From the NCBI RefSeq assembly GCF_017798205.1, contig NZ_CP060010.1:1612001-1676000 (forward strand): a DNA stretch of 64,000 bases, in the 5' to 3' direction. Source of the stretch: Cognatishimia activa (GTDB lineage Bacteria; Pseudomonadota; Alphaproteobacteria; Rhodobacterales; Rhodobacteraceae). Positions within the stretch are counted from its first letter, which is position 1. Each line of letters starts with the position of its first letter. This document shows, one piece after another, positions 42,473 to 51,204 of the stretch. The notes under the pieces are model-generated. The model did not search any database. It saw nothing but the letters and a program-made list of their open reading frames with translations, and was not told the origin of the DNA. Made by a program: the position numbers and the translations under genes.

Positions 42473-43468
42473 TTAATTCAAAACAGCTGCGGGCCGCATG
42501 TGGCCGGTCGACCAGCCGTTGGCGTTCTTGATGTCCCAATTGATATAGCGCTGGGCATGCGGATGCGCCGGATCAAGCGCACCAAGTTTCACGAGGATCG
42601 CCGCGATGGCGCATTCTGCGGCGCGGGTGGAGCCATCGGTGATCTTGAGCGCGACACCCAGTTTTTGTTCTGGCAGGATTGCGATGAAAAAGGCCTCGGC
42701 CCCGGTTTTGACCGCGATCTTGTTGCCTGCAGCATTGATCAGCCGTTCACAGGCGCGCCCCTCAGCGGAAATCAGAACCGGGTATTTCGCCATCGCGCGG
42801 TGAATGCGATAGGCAGCGCGGTTGCGCGCGTCCCCTTCGGGATTGGCCCCAGCAAAGAAGCCCATAGCCCTTGCCATCCCCACAAGGCTCACCGCGTGGT
42901 TGGGCGCGGAGCAGCCGTCGATACCAAAGCCGGGGCTGGTCTCGCCCGTGACCTCCTCAAACGCACTCAGGCAGGCTTGCTGCACAGGGTGTTCGATCTC
43001 GATATATTCCGAATGCCCGCCAAGGTGTTTGTTCAACGTCAGAAAGCCTGCGTGTTTGCCCGAGCAGTTGTTGTGAAGCTGGCAAGGTGTCTCACCCGCG
43101 AGCAACATCGCGCGACGGCTTTCCTTGTGGCTGGGTTCATGGCTGCCACACCGCAGGTCGGCTTCGCTCAGGCCAAGGTCAGACAGCCAGGACGCCACGC
43201 TTTCTGTGTGGATCGGTTGCGCCCCATGCGACGCGCAGGACAGCGCGATTTGCGCCTCGGTCAGTCCAAATGCATCCGCCGCACCGCTTTCCACCAATGG
43301 CAAAGCCTGCAGCATTTTTGCAGAGCTGCGCGGCAGTACGATCTTATGGGGATCTCCCCAGGCATGAACGATTTCGCCCTGTGCATTGCAGACAACCGCA
43401 TCCCCGTAATGGATGCTCTCTAGAATTGGGCCGCGTGTGATGTCGACCAAAGGCACGAATTGGGTCAT
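42473..43468 (-). CDS. Asparaginase II (thermolabile, Rhizobium-type)
   Basis: A 331-residue protein of the AnsA family found in Rhizobium etli, not related to the E. coli type. The start reads MTQFVPLVDITRGPILESIHYGDAV, and PRSSAKMLQALPLVESGAAD, ASHGAQPIHTESV, NNCSGKHAGFL and GIDGCSAPNH are family motifs with the Ser/Lys and Cys pairs. It hydrolyses asparagine to aspartate. GAAGG lies before the ATG at 43468. Confidence 0.88.
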   Translation of the reverse strand: MTQFVPLVDITRGPILESIHYGDAVVCNAQGEIVHAWGDPHKIVLPRSSAKMLQALPLVESGAADAFGLTEAQIALSCASHGAQPIHTESVASWLSDLGLSEADLRCGSHEPSHKESRRAMLLAGETPCQLHNNCSGKHAGFLTLNKHLGGHSEYIEIEHPVQQACLSAFEEVTGETSPGFGIDGCSAPNHAVSLVGMARAMGFFAGANPEGDARNRAAYRIHRAMAKYPVLISAEGRACERLINAAGNKIAVKTGAEAFFIAILPEQKLGVALKITDGSTRAAECAIAAILVKLGALDPAHPHAQRYINWDIKNANGWSTGHMRPAAVLN

Positions 43469-43629
43469 GGTAACCTTCAATTTATGGCAAATTACCGCCA
43501 ACGGGGCTTTATCCAGACGGTACAATCAGAGTAGTGTAGCTGCATCGAGAAGAAAATGCCTGCGCTGATAAAAGAAACAAGTGGCGGTGGGCGCGGTTGA
43601 GGATAAGCCAAGGCTTGGAGGCTGGCGAT

Positions 43630-44166
43630 ATGGGATTTGCAAAGATGCGCGGAGTGATTGGTGGGGCGTTTTTGGGCGCAGCATGTGTGTTTGGCATGCA
43701 GGCGGCGGCTCAGGAAAGTACGAACCAAGTGGCAGCCAAGACCGACTGGAGCGTGTTTGAGGATGTGAACCCAAAGGAATGCTGGGCTGTTTCTACCTTT
43801 AAAGAAAGCGTGAACACCCGCGACGGCGCGGTGGTTGCTGTGCGCCGCACGCAAACCCTGTTGATGGTATTCTACCGTCCAGAGGCGGGCGTGCGCGGGC
43901 AGGTGGGCTTTACCGGCGGCTATCCGTTTAAATCTGGCTCGACGGTTAATCTGAAAATCGACAACGACAGCTTTGATCTTTTCACCGAAGGCGAATGGGC
44001 ATGGCCCTCTACTGCCGACGAAGACGCCAAGATCGTGGCCGCCATGAAGCGTGGCAAACAGGCGGTTCTGGTCGGTGTCTCGGGTCGCGGGACGCGCACC
44101 CAAGACACATTCTCTTTGTTGGGCTTCACCGCGGCTGTAGACGACGCGGGCAAGCGTTGTAGCTAA
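43630..44166 (+). CDS. IalB-like (invasion-associated locus B) periplasmic protein
   Basis: A 178-residue protein with a signal peptide (to QAAAQE). The body, WSVFEDVNPKECWAVSTFKE then TLLMVFYRPEAG and KRGKQAVLVGVSGRGTRTQDTFSLLGF, is an IalB fold with two likely disulfide Cys (CWAV and the terminal CS). The name comes from a Bartonella gene; in free-living bacteria the role is unknown. The ATG at 43630 follows TTGGAGG. Confidence 0.8.
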   Translation: MGFAKMRGVIGGAFLGAACVFGMQAAAQESTNQVAAKTDWSVFEDVNPKECWAVSTFKESVNTRDGAVVAVRRTQTLLMVFYRPEAGVRGQVGFTGGYPFKSGSTVNLKIDNDSFDLFTEGEWAWPSTADEDAKIVAAMKRGKQAVLVGVSGRGTRTQDTFSLLGFTAAVDDAGKRCS

Positions 44167-44169
44167 AGC

Positions 44170-44472
44170 TCAGGTCGTGGCCTGTACTTCATAGTGGGTC
44201 ATGACCATGGTGCTTTCGTCGAGCACCTCAACCAATCCCATAAGTTCTGGAAATTTGGCCGGGTTGAAATTTTCAGCGGCCTTTTTGGCATGCGCCATGC
44301 TTTGCCATTCCACCAGATCGAGGAACTCTCCGTCCTCAGTCACAGCAATCTTGCGCGACAGAAAGCCGGGTTGGGCTGTGGCGAAGGACTGGCTGTCGTG
44401 CCACGCCGCGACGGCGGCTTCGACAGTGACACCGGGTTTCGTGCGATAGCGGACGGTTTCAAGAACGGGCAT
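44170..44472 (-). CDS. Small dimeric alpha/beta-barrel-like protein
   Basis: A 100-residue protein with VLETVRYRTKPGVTVEAAVAA, FLSRKIAVTEDGEFLDLVEW and a long helix; this pattern fits the ABM-like ferredoxin fold (monooxygenase or stress-responsive barrel). No active-site residues can be assigned. GGAGAG before the ATG at 44472 fixes the start. Confidence 0.6.
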   Translation of the reverse strand: MPVLETVRYRTKPGVTVEAAVAAWHDSQSFATAQPGFLSRKIAVTEDGEFLDLVEWQSMAHAKKAAENFNPAKFPELMGLVEVLDESTMVMTHYEVQATT

Positions 44473-44602
44473 GGGGCTCTCCTGTGTATGTTGCAGTCCT
44501 GAGCCTCTCATAGCGTCCCGTCAACCAATGACAGCTGCGCAAAGCGTTGCATTTCGCTATAGTTCGTGTATCTGACGCCTCTGATTTCCCGGAGACCAAG
44601 CC

Positions 44603-45790
44603 ATGTCCGCCAGCGCACCGATCACGCAGGATGTTATGACCATTCCTCGCAAGACCCCCGAAGGGGGCAAGATCAACCTCGTCGGGTTGACGCGGGATCA
44701 GCTGCGCGCGGTGTTGATTGAGCACGGCACAAAGGAAAAGCAGGCCAAAATGCGCGTGGGGCAGATCTGGCAATGGATCTACCAGTGGGGCGTGCGGGAT
44801 TTCCACGAAATGACCAATCTGGCGAAATCCTATCGGGCCGAGCTGGATGCGAAATTCGTGATCGAGATCCCAGAGGTCGTGAGCAAACAGGTCTCAACCG
44901 ATGGGACACGGAAATATCTGGTGCGGATCGCGGGCGGCCATGAGGTCGAGGTGGTCTATATCCCTGAGGATGATCGCGGCACTTTGTGTATTTCGTCTCA
45001 GGTTGGCTGCACGCTGACCTGCTCCTTCTGTCACACGGGCACGCAGAAACTCGTGCGCAACCTGACGGCGGGAGAGATCGTCGGCCAGGTCATGATGGCG
45101 CGCGATGATCTAGAGGAATGGCCTGTGCCGGGCGCACCTAAGGACGAAACGCGCTTGCTGTCCAATATCGTGCTGATGGGTATGGGCGAGCCGCTCTATA
45201 ATTTCGAGAACGTGCGCGACGCGATGAAGATTGCGATGGACCCAGAAGGGATTTCCCTCAGCCGCCGTCGTATTACGCTCTCGACCTCTGGAGTGGTGCC
45301 CGAGATCGCGCGGACTGCTGAAGAGATCGGTTGTCTCTTGGCGATTTCTTTCCACGCAACCACCGATGACGTGCGCGATGTCTTAGTGCCGATCAACAAG
45401 CGTTGGAATATCGAAGAGCTGCTGGGCGCGCTGGCGGCCTATCCTAAGGTGTCAAATTCCGAGCGGATCACCTTTGAATATGTGATGCTCGATGGGGTGA
45501 ATGACACGGATGAGGACGCGCATCGTCTTATCGATCATATCAAACGCCACAATATTCCGGCCAAGATCAATCTGATCCCGTTCAACGAATGGCCCGGCGC
45601 GCCCTATAAGCGGTCGTCGAATAACCGGATCCGAGCTTTTGCAAATATCGTCTATCAAGCTGGCTACGCGAGCCCGATCCGCAAGACGCGCGGTGATGAC
45701 ATCATGGCGGCCTGTGGTCAGTTGAAATCAGCGACCGAACGCGCGCGTAAATCTCGTAAGCAGATCGAGGCGGAAGCAGGCCTTAAGTAG
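44603..45790 (+). CDS. rlmN: Dual-specificity 23S rRNA/tRNA methyltransferase
   Basis: A 395-residue radical-SAM enzyme that makes 2-methyladenosine at 23S A2503 and at tRNA A37. The motif [11 protein letters not shown] binds the cluster, [13 protein letters not shown] contacts SAM, and [10 protein letters not shown] carries the second catalytic Cys. CCGGAGACC lies before the ATG. Confidence 0.96.
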   Translation: MSASAPITQDVMTIPRKTPEGGKINLVGLTRDQLRAVLIEHGTKEKQAKMRVGQIWQWIYQWGVRDFHEMTNLAKSYRAELDAKFVIEIPEVVSKQVSTDGTRKYLVRIAGGHEVEVVYIPEDDRGTLCISSQVGCTLTCSFCHTGTQKLVRNLTAGEIVGQVMMARDDLEEWPVPGAPKDETRLLSNIVLMGMGEPLYNFENVRDAMKIAMDPEGISLSRRRITLSTSGVVPEIARTAEEIGCLLAISFHATTDDVRDVLVPINKRWNIEELLGALAAYPKVSNSERITFEYVMLDGVNDTDEDAHRLIDHIKRHNIPAKINLIPFNEWPGAPYKRSSNNRIRAFANIVYQAGYASPIRKTRGDDIMAACGQLKSATERARKSRKQIEAEAGLK

Positions 45791-45844
45791 CGCATCGCTC
45801 TGTTCCAAGCGCTCTTTGCACCAAAGAGAACGCGTCAGCGCCCG

Positions 45845-46297
45845 ATGCGGGTTCACGGAAACTTAACCAAGAGTCGCTTTGCTGTGGCTATGGGAAAAGT
45901 CTCTGTCATGTTCAAATTGGATCAAACGGTGCTGGACGCGCTTGAGGCAGAGGCGCGTTCGGATCGCTCGACCATCGCCGACATCTTGCGCGACGCAATC
46001 CGGCGTGACCTGCGCCGACGAACCAAGGGCAAGTCCGCGCCGACCTATGACCCCAATGTGGTCGCAGCTATGCAGCGCCTGTTGTCGCGGGACTTTGCAA
46101 TGGCCTCTGGCTGGCAGGACCTGCAGGATCGCATCCACGAAAAAGGCTATGCTTTGCGGGCCTCAGGCGGCGGGCTCGCTGTCTTTGATCCCACAACGCA
46201 GAAACGCATGGCCAAAGCCTCGCATTTCGGCACCTCGGCCCATATGCTCGCTCGCCGCTTTGGCGAGGAGTACCCCGAGATTATCGTCCCGGGATAG
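45845..46297 (+). CDS. Ribbon-helix-helix protein with a relaxase-tail-like segment
   Basis: A 150-residue protein. VSVMFKLDQTVLDALEAEAR and then RSTIADILRDAIRRDLRRR form a ribbon-helix-helix DNA-binding domain. The C-terminal half, WQDLQDRIHEKGYALRAS with GGLAVFDPTT, resembles the short C-terminal segment seen in plasmid relaxases, but this match is from memory. No mobilisation genes are nearby. The start could also be ATG at 45890; neither has a good ribosome-binding site. It stands alone after rlmN. Confidence 0.6.
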   Translation: MRVHGNLTKSRFAVAMGKVSVMFKLDQTVLDALEAEARSDRSTIADILRDAIRRDLRRRTKGKSAPTYDPNVVAAMQRLLSRDFAMASGWQDLQDRIHEKGYALRASGGGLAVFDPTTQKRMAKASHFGTSAHMLARRFGEEYPEIIVPG

Positions 46298-47123
46298 CGT
46301 CACGCTTGCCAGTCGCGCCCCAGTTTTCAATCGCCTCAACGGCCTCTTGCGCGGTTTCGACAAATTGGAAGAGCTCCAGATCATCCGCCGAGATCGTACC
46401 CGCATCCGACAGGGCCTCCCAATTGATGATCTTTTCCCAGAAGGCGCGGCCAAAGAGCAAGAACGGCACGCGTTCCATGCGGCCTGTCTGAATAAGGGTC
46501 AGAGCCTCAAACAGCTCGTCCATCGTGCCAAACCCGCCCGGAAACACCGTGATCGCCCGCGCGCGCATCAGGAAATGCATCTTGCGGATCGCGAAGTAGT
46601 GGAAGTTGAAACAGAGCTCGGGCGTCACATACTCATTCGGCGCTTGCTCATGCGGCAGCACGATGTTCAAGCCAATCGACTTGCCACCCGCATCCACCGC
46701 ACCGCGGTTGCCTGCTTCCATCACGCCAGGCCCGCCGCCGGTGACAATCACGTTCTCATGCCCGCCGGTTTCCATGGACTTCAAGGTCATCAGCCGCGCG
46801 AATTCACGCGCCTCGTCATAGAACTCTGACAGATCCGCCAAAGTCTGCGTGCGCGCCTGATCTTTCTTGGAGGGCTCAGGAATGCGCGCGCCGCCAAACA
46901 GAACAATCGTGCTTTCGATCCCCTGTTCGTCCTGAAGCATTTCAGGTTTCAACAGTTCCAGCTGCAATCGAACCGGCCTTAGCGCGTCCTGACACAGGAA
47001 ATCGTCATCCGCGAAGGCCAGACGATAGGCTGGATGCCGCGTCTGGGGCGTATCGGGCACGTGTTTGGCCGAGCTGCGGTCCGTATGGGCATCACGAAAC
47101 GGGGTGCGGGGATCTGTGGTCAT
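46281..47123 (-). CDS. LOG-family nucleotide-processing protein
   Basis: A 280-residue Rossmann-like protein with IVTGGGPGVMEAGNRGA and FPGGFGTMDELFEALTLIQTG, the PGGxGTxxE motif of LOG/TIGR00730 proteins. Some relatives release cytokinin bases from nucleotides, others cleave purine nucleotides such as ppGpp or AMP. The long N-terminal extension of about 60 residues points to the larger bacterial subfamily. The start at 47123 follows AGGACC; longer upstream readings have no support. Its end overlaps the preceding gene by 17 bases. Confidence 0.88.
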   Translation of the reverse strand: MTTDPRTPFRDAHTDRSSAKHVPDTPQTRHPAYRLAFADDDFLCQDALRPVRLQLELLKPEMLQDEQGIESTIVLFGGARIPEPSKKDQARTQTLADLSEFYDEAREFARLMTLKSMETGGHENVIVTGGGPGVMEAGNRGAVDAGGKSIGLNIVLPHEQAPNEYVTPELCFNFHYFAIRKMHFLMRARAITVFPGGFGTMDELFEALTLIQTGRMERVPFLLFGRAFWEKIINWEALSDAGTISADDLELFQFVETAQEAVEAIENWGATGKRDAIPGR

Positions 47124-47300
47124 GAAAGGGTCCTGCAACAAAATACTCTTCTTTGTGGTCAAGCTAGCCGTTGGCCGCATCTGTGACCAGCCACAACCGC
47201 GCGATGTCGCAATTCCTGCGATAAACGCCCGATTCTGCGGGTGACGCCGCCTTTGGCTTTCGCTATCAAGGCGCAACTTTATTTGATCGGAGCGACTCTC

Positions 47301-48128
47301 ATGTCCAATGCACAGCTCGAAACTGCCATCGAAGCCGCCTGGGAGGCGCGCGACACCATCACGCCCGCAACCACAGGCGAGACCCGTGAAGCCATCGAAG
47401 ACACCCTGAACGCGCTGGACGGTGGTCAGCTGCGCGTCGCAGAAAAGCTGGATGATGGCAGCTGGCACGTGAACCAATGGGCCAAGAAAGCAGTTCTTCT
47501 GGGCTTCCGCATCAAAGACATGGAAGAGCAATCTGGCGGCCCTCAAGGCTCTGGCTGGTGGGACAAGGTCGACAGCAAGTTCAAAGGCTGGGGCGAGAAC
47601 CAATGGTCTGCAGCGGGCTTCCGCGCGGTGCCGAACGCTGTTGTACGCAAATCTGCCTTTATCGCGCCTGGCGTGGTTCTGATGCCGTCTTTCGTGAACC
47701 TGGGTGCTTATGTGGATGAGGGCACCATGGTCGACACTTGGGCCACCGTTGGTTCTTGCGCGCAGATCGGGAAGAACGTGCACCTCTCTGGCGGCGTTGG
47801 CATCGGTGGTGTTCTGGAGCCCATGCAGGCCGGTCCAACCATCATTGAAGACAACTGCTTTATCGGCGCGCGCTCTGAGGTGGTCGAAGGTTGTATCGTC
47901 CGCGAAGGTTCTGTTCTGGGCATGGGCGTCTTTATCGGTCAGTCCACCAAGATCGTGGATCGTGAAACCGGCGAAGTCATGTATGGCGAAGTGCCGCCTT
48001 ATTCGGTGGTCGTTGCGGGTTCCATGCCATCCAAGAATGGCATCAACCTATACTGCGCGGTGATCGTGAAGCGCGTGGACGAAAAGACTCGGTCCAAGAC
48101 TGGCATCAACGAGCTTCTGCGCGACTAA
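47301..48128 (+). CDS. dapD: Tetrahydrodipicolinate N-succinyltransferase
   Basis: A 275-residue trimeric left-handed beta-helix enzyme of the succinylase DAP route. Hexapeptide repeats run through [22 protein letters not shown] to [19 protein letters not shown] and [22 protein letters not shown]. It succinylates tetrahydrodipicolinate with succinyl-CoA. CGGAGCGAC precedes the ATG. The terminator at 48156-48187 lies inside the convergent gene. Confidence 0.96.
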   Translation: MSNAQLETAIEAAWEARDTITPATTGETREAIEDTLNALDGGQLRVAEKLDDGSWHVNQWAKKAVLLGFRIKDMEEQSGGPQGSGWWDKVDSKFKGWGENQWSAAGFRAVPNAVVRKSAFIAPGVVLMPSFVNLGAYVDEGTMVDTWATVGSCAQIGKNVHLSGGVGIGGVLEPMQAGPTIIEDNCFIGARSEVVEGCIVREGSVLGMGVFIGQSTKIVDRETGEVMYGEVPPYSVVVAGSMPSKNGINLYCAVIVKRVDEKTRSKTGINELLRD

Positions 48129-48412
48129 GCGCTGCGCAAATCGTCAATCGGATAGGACGCGCCCCAGACCTCGGGCGCGTCTTTTTTCATTTTCGAGACC
48201 TCGCAGTGGGTAAGGTAGCTGAGCGCCGCGTCTCGATTGCCATTGTGTTTGCTGAGAGCCTTGTGCCAGAGCCTGAGGGTCGATTTCGCAGACCACGGCA
48301 GATCAGCGCTCGCCAGCCATTTGCGCAACTCGCAAGGCAAACGGTCAAACTCTGCCATAGGCTGGGCAGAGCGCCGGTTTTTTCGAAGGCTGGTGCGGAG
48401 GTTCTTGGTCAT
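48125..48412 (-). CDS. DUF6525-like small protein
   Basis: A 95-residue protein starting [19 protein letters not shown], followed by [28 protein letters not shown], which I recognise as a roseobacter family of unknown function. It is basic at the N-terminus and probably cytoplasmic. Its last codons form one arm of the dapD terminator. A start at 48454 is possible. Confidence 0.65.
   Translation of the reverse strand: MTKNLRTSLRKNRRSAQPMAEFDRLPCELRKWLASADLPWSAKSTLRLWHKALSKHNGNRDAALSYLTHCEVSKMKKDAPEVWGASYPIDDLRSA
48156..48187 (+). terminator. dapD terminator inside the convergent coding sequence
   Basis: GACGCGCCC and GGGCGCGTC (nine perfect pairs) flank an eight-base loop and run into six T residues, 27 bases after the dapD stop. 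On the other strand these bases encode the last residues of the DUF6525-like protein. Confidence 0.85.
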
Positions 48413-48521
48413 CAAACTCTGTCGTTCTACGGAGAGTGGTATATGTAATGTCATAACATACAAGCGCAAGCCCGTTTCCGGGTCGCTTGACATTTGCGCG
48501 CACCGCGCACAAAGCAGACCC

Positions 48522-48887
48522 ATGGATAAGCCACGTAAAAAACCCTCTCGTCAGCAGGCGTTCACGCTTTTGGTTCAGGTCGGTCGCAAGGATGGCGACG
48601 GGCTGCCGGAGGGAGCGACTGGAGGCGCCTTGATGATCTATGCCTCCGGCGTGGATGAGGCTGAGGCGGTGCGTGAAACCGTTGCGATCCTCAAGCAAGC
48701 CGATCTGGCTCCTTTGGATGTGACCGGCTATGGCACATTGGCCGAGCGCGAGGCGCAGGGGCATGAGATCCACGATGACGAGCGTGCGTTGATGCAGCGC
48801 GCTTTGGATGAAAATTCTGTGGTGGTGGCCCAGATGACGCCGTTCTTTAATGGCGAAGAAAGCACTTCGGACGAGGTCGAGCACTAG
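48522..48887 (+). CDS. Conserved-type hypothetical protein
   Basis: A 121-residue acidic protein starting MDKPRKKPSRQQAFTLLVQVG, then GRKDGDGLPEGATGGAL and VRETVAILKQADLAPLDVTGYG. No membrane segment or known motif. It is divergent from the DUF6525-like gene, and its stop TAG is fused to a GGGGCGCTGCCCC hairpin. I cannot name a function. Confidence 0.6.
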   Translation: MDKPRKKPSRQQAFTLLVQVGRKDGDGLPEGATGGALMIYASGVDEAEAVRETVAILKQADLAPLDVTGYGTLAEREAQGHEIHDDERALMQRALDENSVVVAQMTPFFNGEESTSDEVEH

Positions 48888-48954
48888 GGGCGCTGCCCCT
48901 CGGGTGCAGGATCTGACAATCCTTCCCCCTCACCCCGGGATATTTTTGGCAAGA
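48887..48954 (+). repeat. Bipartite intergenic repeat, copy 4
   Basis: GGGGCGCTGCCCC begins on the last base of the TAG stop; the second arm, CCGGGATATTTTTGGCAAG, is exact at 48935-48953. This is the cleanest copy. Confidence 0.8.
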
Positions 48955-49027
48955 GAAAGTGCGAACGGTCTGTTTGCCCTTTTGGTCAAAGCGCGTTACC
49001 CAATGGCCAAAGCACATGAGGTCTCGC

Positions 49028-50173
49028 ATGACACAGATTGATCCAGCCCAGCTTACAGCAGATCTTATCCGCTGCCCGTCAGTGACACCCGAAGAGGGCG
49101 GGGCCTTGGTTTTGCTCGGAGATATGCTGACCCAGGCGGGTTTCGATGTATCGCGTGCCGACCGTGGTGAGGTGAGCAATCTGGTGGCGCGTTGGGGTGC
49201 CAAAGGGCACGCAAAGACCTTTGGGTTCAACGGCCATACAGATGTGGTGCCTGTGGGGGATGAGGCCGCTTGGACGGTCGATCCTTTTGGCGCCGAAATC
49301 AAAGACGGCATCATGTACGGGCGTGGCGCGACGGATATGAAGTCCGGTGTCGCGGCCTTTGTGGCGGCTGCAATTGATCTGGTGCAAGACACGCCGCCGG
49401 ATGGTGCGATTCTCATCACAGTGACAGGCGACGAAGAAGGCCCTGCCTTGCATGGGACAACAGCTATTCTGGATCATATGGCTGAGGCGGGCGAGAAGAT
49501 GTCCGTCTGTCTTGTCGGGGAGCCAACCTGCCCTGAGACCATGGGCGATATGATCAAAATCGGCCGTCGCGGCTCGATGACGGCATGGTTCACTTTCCAT
49601 GGCAAGCAGGGGCATTCCGCCTATCCGCATCGCGCGCGCAATCCGCTGCCCGCGATGGCAAAATTGATGGATCTGATGGCCTCGCACCAACTGGATGAAG
49701 GGACCGAGCATTTTGACGCCTCCACAGTGACCGTCGTGACCATGGACACCGGCAATGAGGCTACCAATGTGATACCGGCGGAATGTTCGTCGGCCGTCAA
49801 CATTCGCTTTAACGACGCGCACACTGGGGAAAGCCTGACCAATTGGATGCAAGAGCTTGTGCAGCAGGTGACCGATGAAACCGGTATTCTGATCGAAATG
49901 GCGGTCAAGGTTTCTGGTGAGAGCTTTATTACCCCTCCGGGCGAATTATCGGAGCTGGTCAGCAAAGCTGTCGAAGCTGAAACGGGCATTGTGCCCGAGC
50001 TTTCGACAACAGGCGGCACGTCGGATGCGCGTTTTATCAAGGCGCATTGCCCCGTGGTCGAGTTTGGCCTGGTGGGCAAAACAATGCACCAGGTCGACGA
50101 AAACGTGCCCGTTGCGCAAATTCATCAGCTCAAATCCATCTATAGCCGGATCCTCAAGGATTATTTTGCGTGA
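49028..50173 (+). CDS. dapE: Succinyl-diaminopimelate desuccinylase
   Basis: A 381-residue metallopeptidase-family enzyme that removes succinate from N-succinyl-LL-DAP. [12 protein letters not shown] and [14 protein letters not shown] hold the first zinc ligands and catalytic Asp, TGDEEGPA the Glu pair, and GGTSDARF and HQVDENV the C-terminal ligands. GAGG before the ATG supports 49028. It heads a run of coupled genes: dapE, GNAT, DUF2064, then rnr. Confidence 0.95.
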   Translation: MTQIDPAQLTADLIRCPSVTPEEGGALVLLGDMLTQAGFDVSRADRGEVSNLVARWGAKGHAKTFGFNGHTDVVPVGDEAAWTVDPFGAEIKDGIMYGRGATDMKSGVAAFVAAAIDLVQDTPPDGAILITVTGDEEGPALHGTTAILDHMAEAGEKMSVCLVGEPTCPETMGDMIKIGRRGSMTAWFTFHGKQGHSAYPHRARNPLPAMAKLMDLMASHQLDEGTEHFDASTVTVVTMDTGNEATNVIPAECSSAVNIRFNDAHTGESLTNWMQELVQQVTDETGILIEMAVKVSGESFITPPGELSELVSKAVEAETGIVPELSTTGGTSDARFIKAHCPVVEFGLVGKTMHQVDENVPVAQIHQLKSIYSRILKDYFA

Positions 50174-50592
50174 GTTTGCTGATCGAGCGCAGCACGGATC
50201 TAAAGACCTGCTTGGCCTTGCGCCACGAGGTCTTTGTGATCGAGCAGAATGTGTCCTTGGAAGAAGAGCAAGACGGGCTCGACCCCGAGGCCGTGCATTT
50301 TCTAGCCAGCATTGATGGAGCGCCCGTTGGCACCCTTCGGATTTTGATCAAAGGCGATACGGGTAAAATCGGGCGTATCTGTGTGGTGCAATCTGCACGG
50401 GGTACGGGCTGTGGCGCAAGTCTCGTGCGCTCGGCTTTGGCCTATCTGAGTACTGTGCCGGATGTCACGTGCGCCATGCTTGGGTCTCAAGAGCATGCCA
50501 TTGGATTTTATGAACGTCTGGGCTTTGTCGCCTTTGGGCCAACCTATATGGACGCAGGCATTCCACATCGCGATATGGAGAGACTGATATGA
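50170..50592 (+). CDS. GNAT-family N-acetyltransferase
   Basis: A 140-residue acetyl-CoA-dependent transferase like ElaA-type GNATs. [23 protein letters not shown] contains the RxxGxG acetyl-CoA loop, and GFYERLGF is the usual final strand-helix. The GTG start overlaps the dapE stop (GTGA), and its stop overlaps the next gene (ATGA), so all three are coupled. The substrate is unknown. Confidence 0.85.
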   Translation: MSLLIERSTDLKTCLALRHEVFVIEQNVSLEEEQDGLDPEAVHFLASIDGAPVGTLRILIKGDTGKIGRICVVQSARGTGCGASLVRSALAYLSTVPDVTCAMLGSQEHAIGFYERLGFVAFGPTYMDAGIPHRDMERLI

Positions 50593-51173
50593 CGCCGACA
50601 CTCGTTGTCATGGTCAAAGAACCGCATCCCGGACGCGTCAAAACCCGTTTGGGTCGCGATATTGGGCTGACATCCTCTGCCTGGTGGTTCCGCCATCAGG
50701 TCGCGGGTTTGTTGCGACGGATCGAGGATCCGCGTTGGCAAACCGTCCTGGCGGTTGCGCCCGATGTGGAAGGGTTGAAAAGCCGTGTCTGGCCCGAACA
50801 TTTACCGCGGGTACCGCAAGGATCTGGCAATCTGGGCGATCGCATGGCACGCGTATTTCGCACCATGCCGAATGGGCCTGTTTGCATCATCGGCGCGGAT
50901 ATTCCGGGCATCACACGCGCGCGGGTGGGCGAGGCCTTTAAGGCGCTGGGCAATCATGATGCGGTTTTTGGACCTGCTCCTGACGGTGGTTATTGGCTCG
51001 TCGGCATGAAACGCCAGCGTCCTGTACCACCGTGTCTATTTGAAGGCGTGCGCTGGTCGACGGACACGGCCTTGGCGGACAGTGCCACCACCATGAAAGG
51101 CCTGTCGATTGCTCATGTGGCAACGCTGCGGGACGTGGACACCTTGGCCGATCTCAAGTCACTTTCTCGGTGA
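50589..51173 (+). CDS. DUF2064 glycosyltransferase-like protein
   Basis: A 194-residue nucleotidyl/glycosyl-transferase-fold protein of the TIGR04282 type. VVMVKEPHPGRVKTRLG is the nucleotide-binding start, CIIGADIPGI holds the metal Asp, and GPAPDGGYWLVGMK is the family signature. Some members sit in arsenosugar gene sets; none of those genes is here. It is coupled to the GNAT gene by ATGA. Confidence 0.85.
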   Translation: MTPTLVVMVKEPHPGRVKTRLGRDIGLTSSAWWFRHQVAGLLRRIEDPRWQTVLAVAPDVEGLKSRVWPEHLPRVPQGSGNLGDRMARVFRTMPNGPVCIIGADIPGITRARVGEAFKALGNHDAVFGPAPDGGYWLVGMKRQRPVPPCLFEGVRWSTDTALADSATTMKGLSIAHVATLRDVDTLADLKSLSR

Positions 51174-51204
51174 CGCCCCAATCCTGCCGTGATAGGCGGC
51201 AGAT

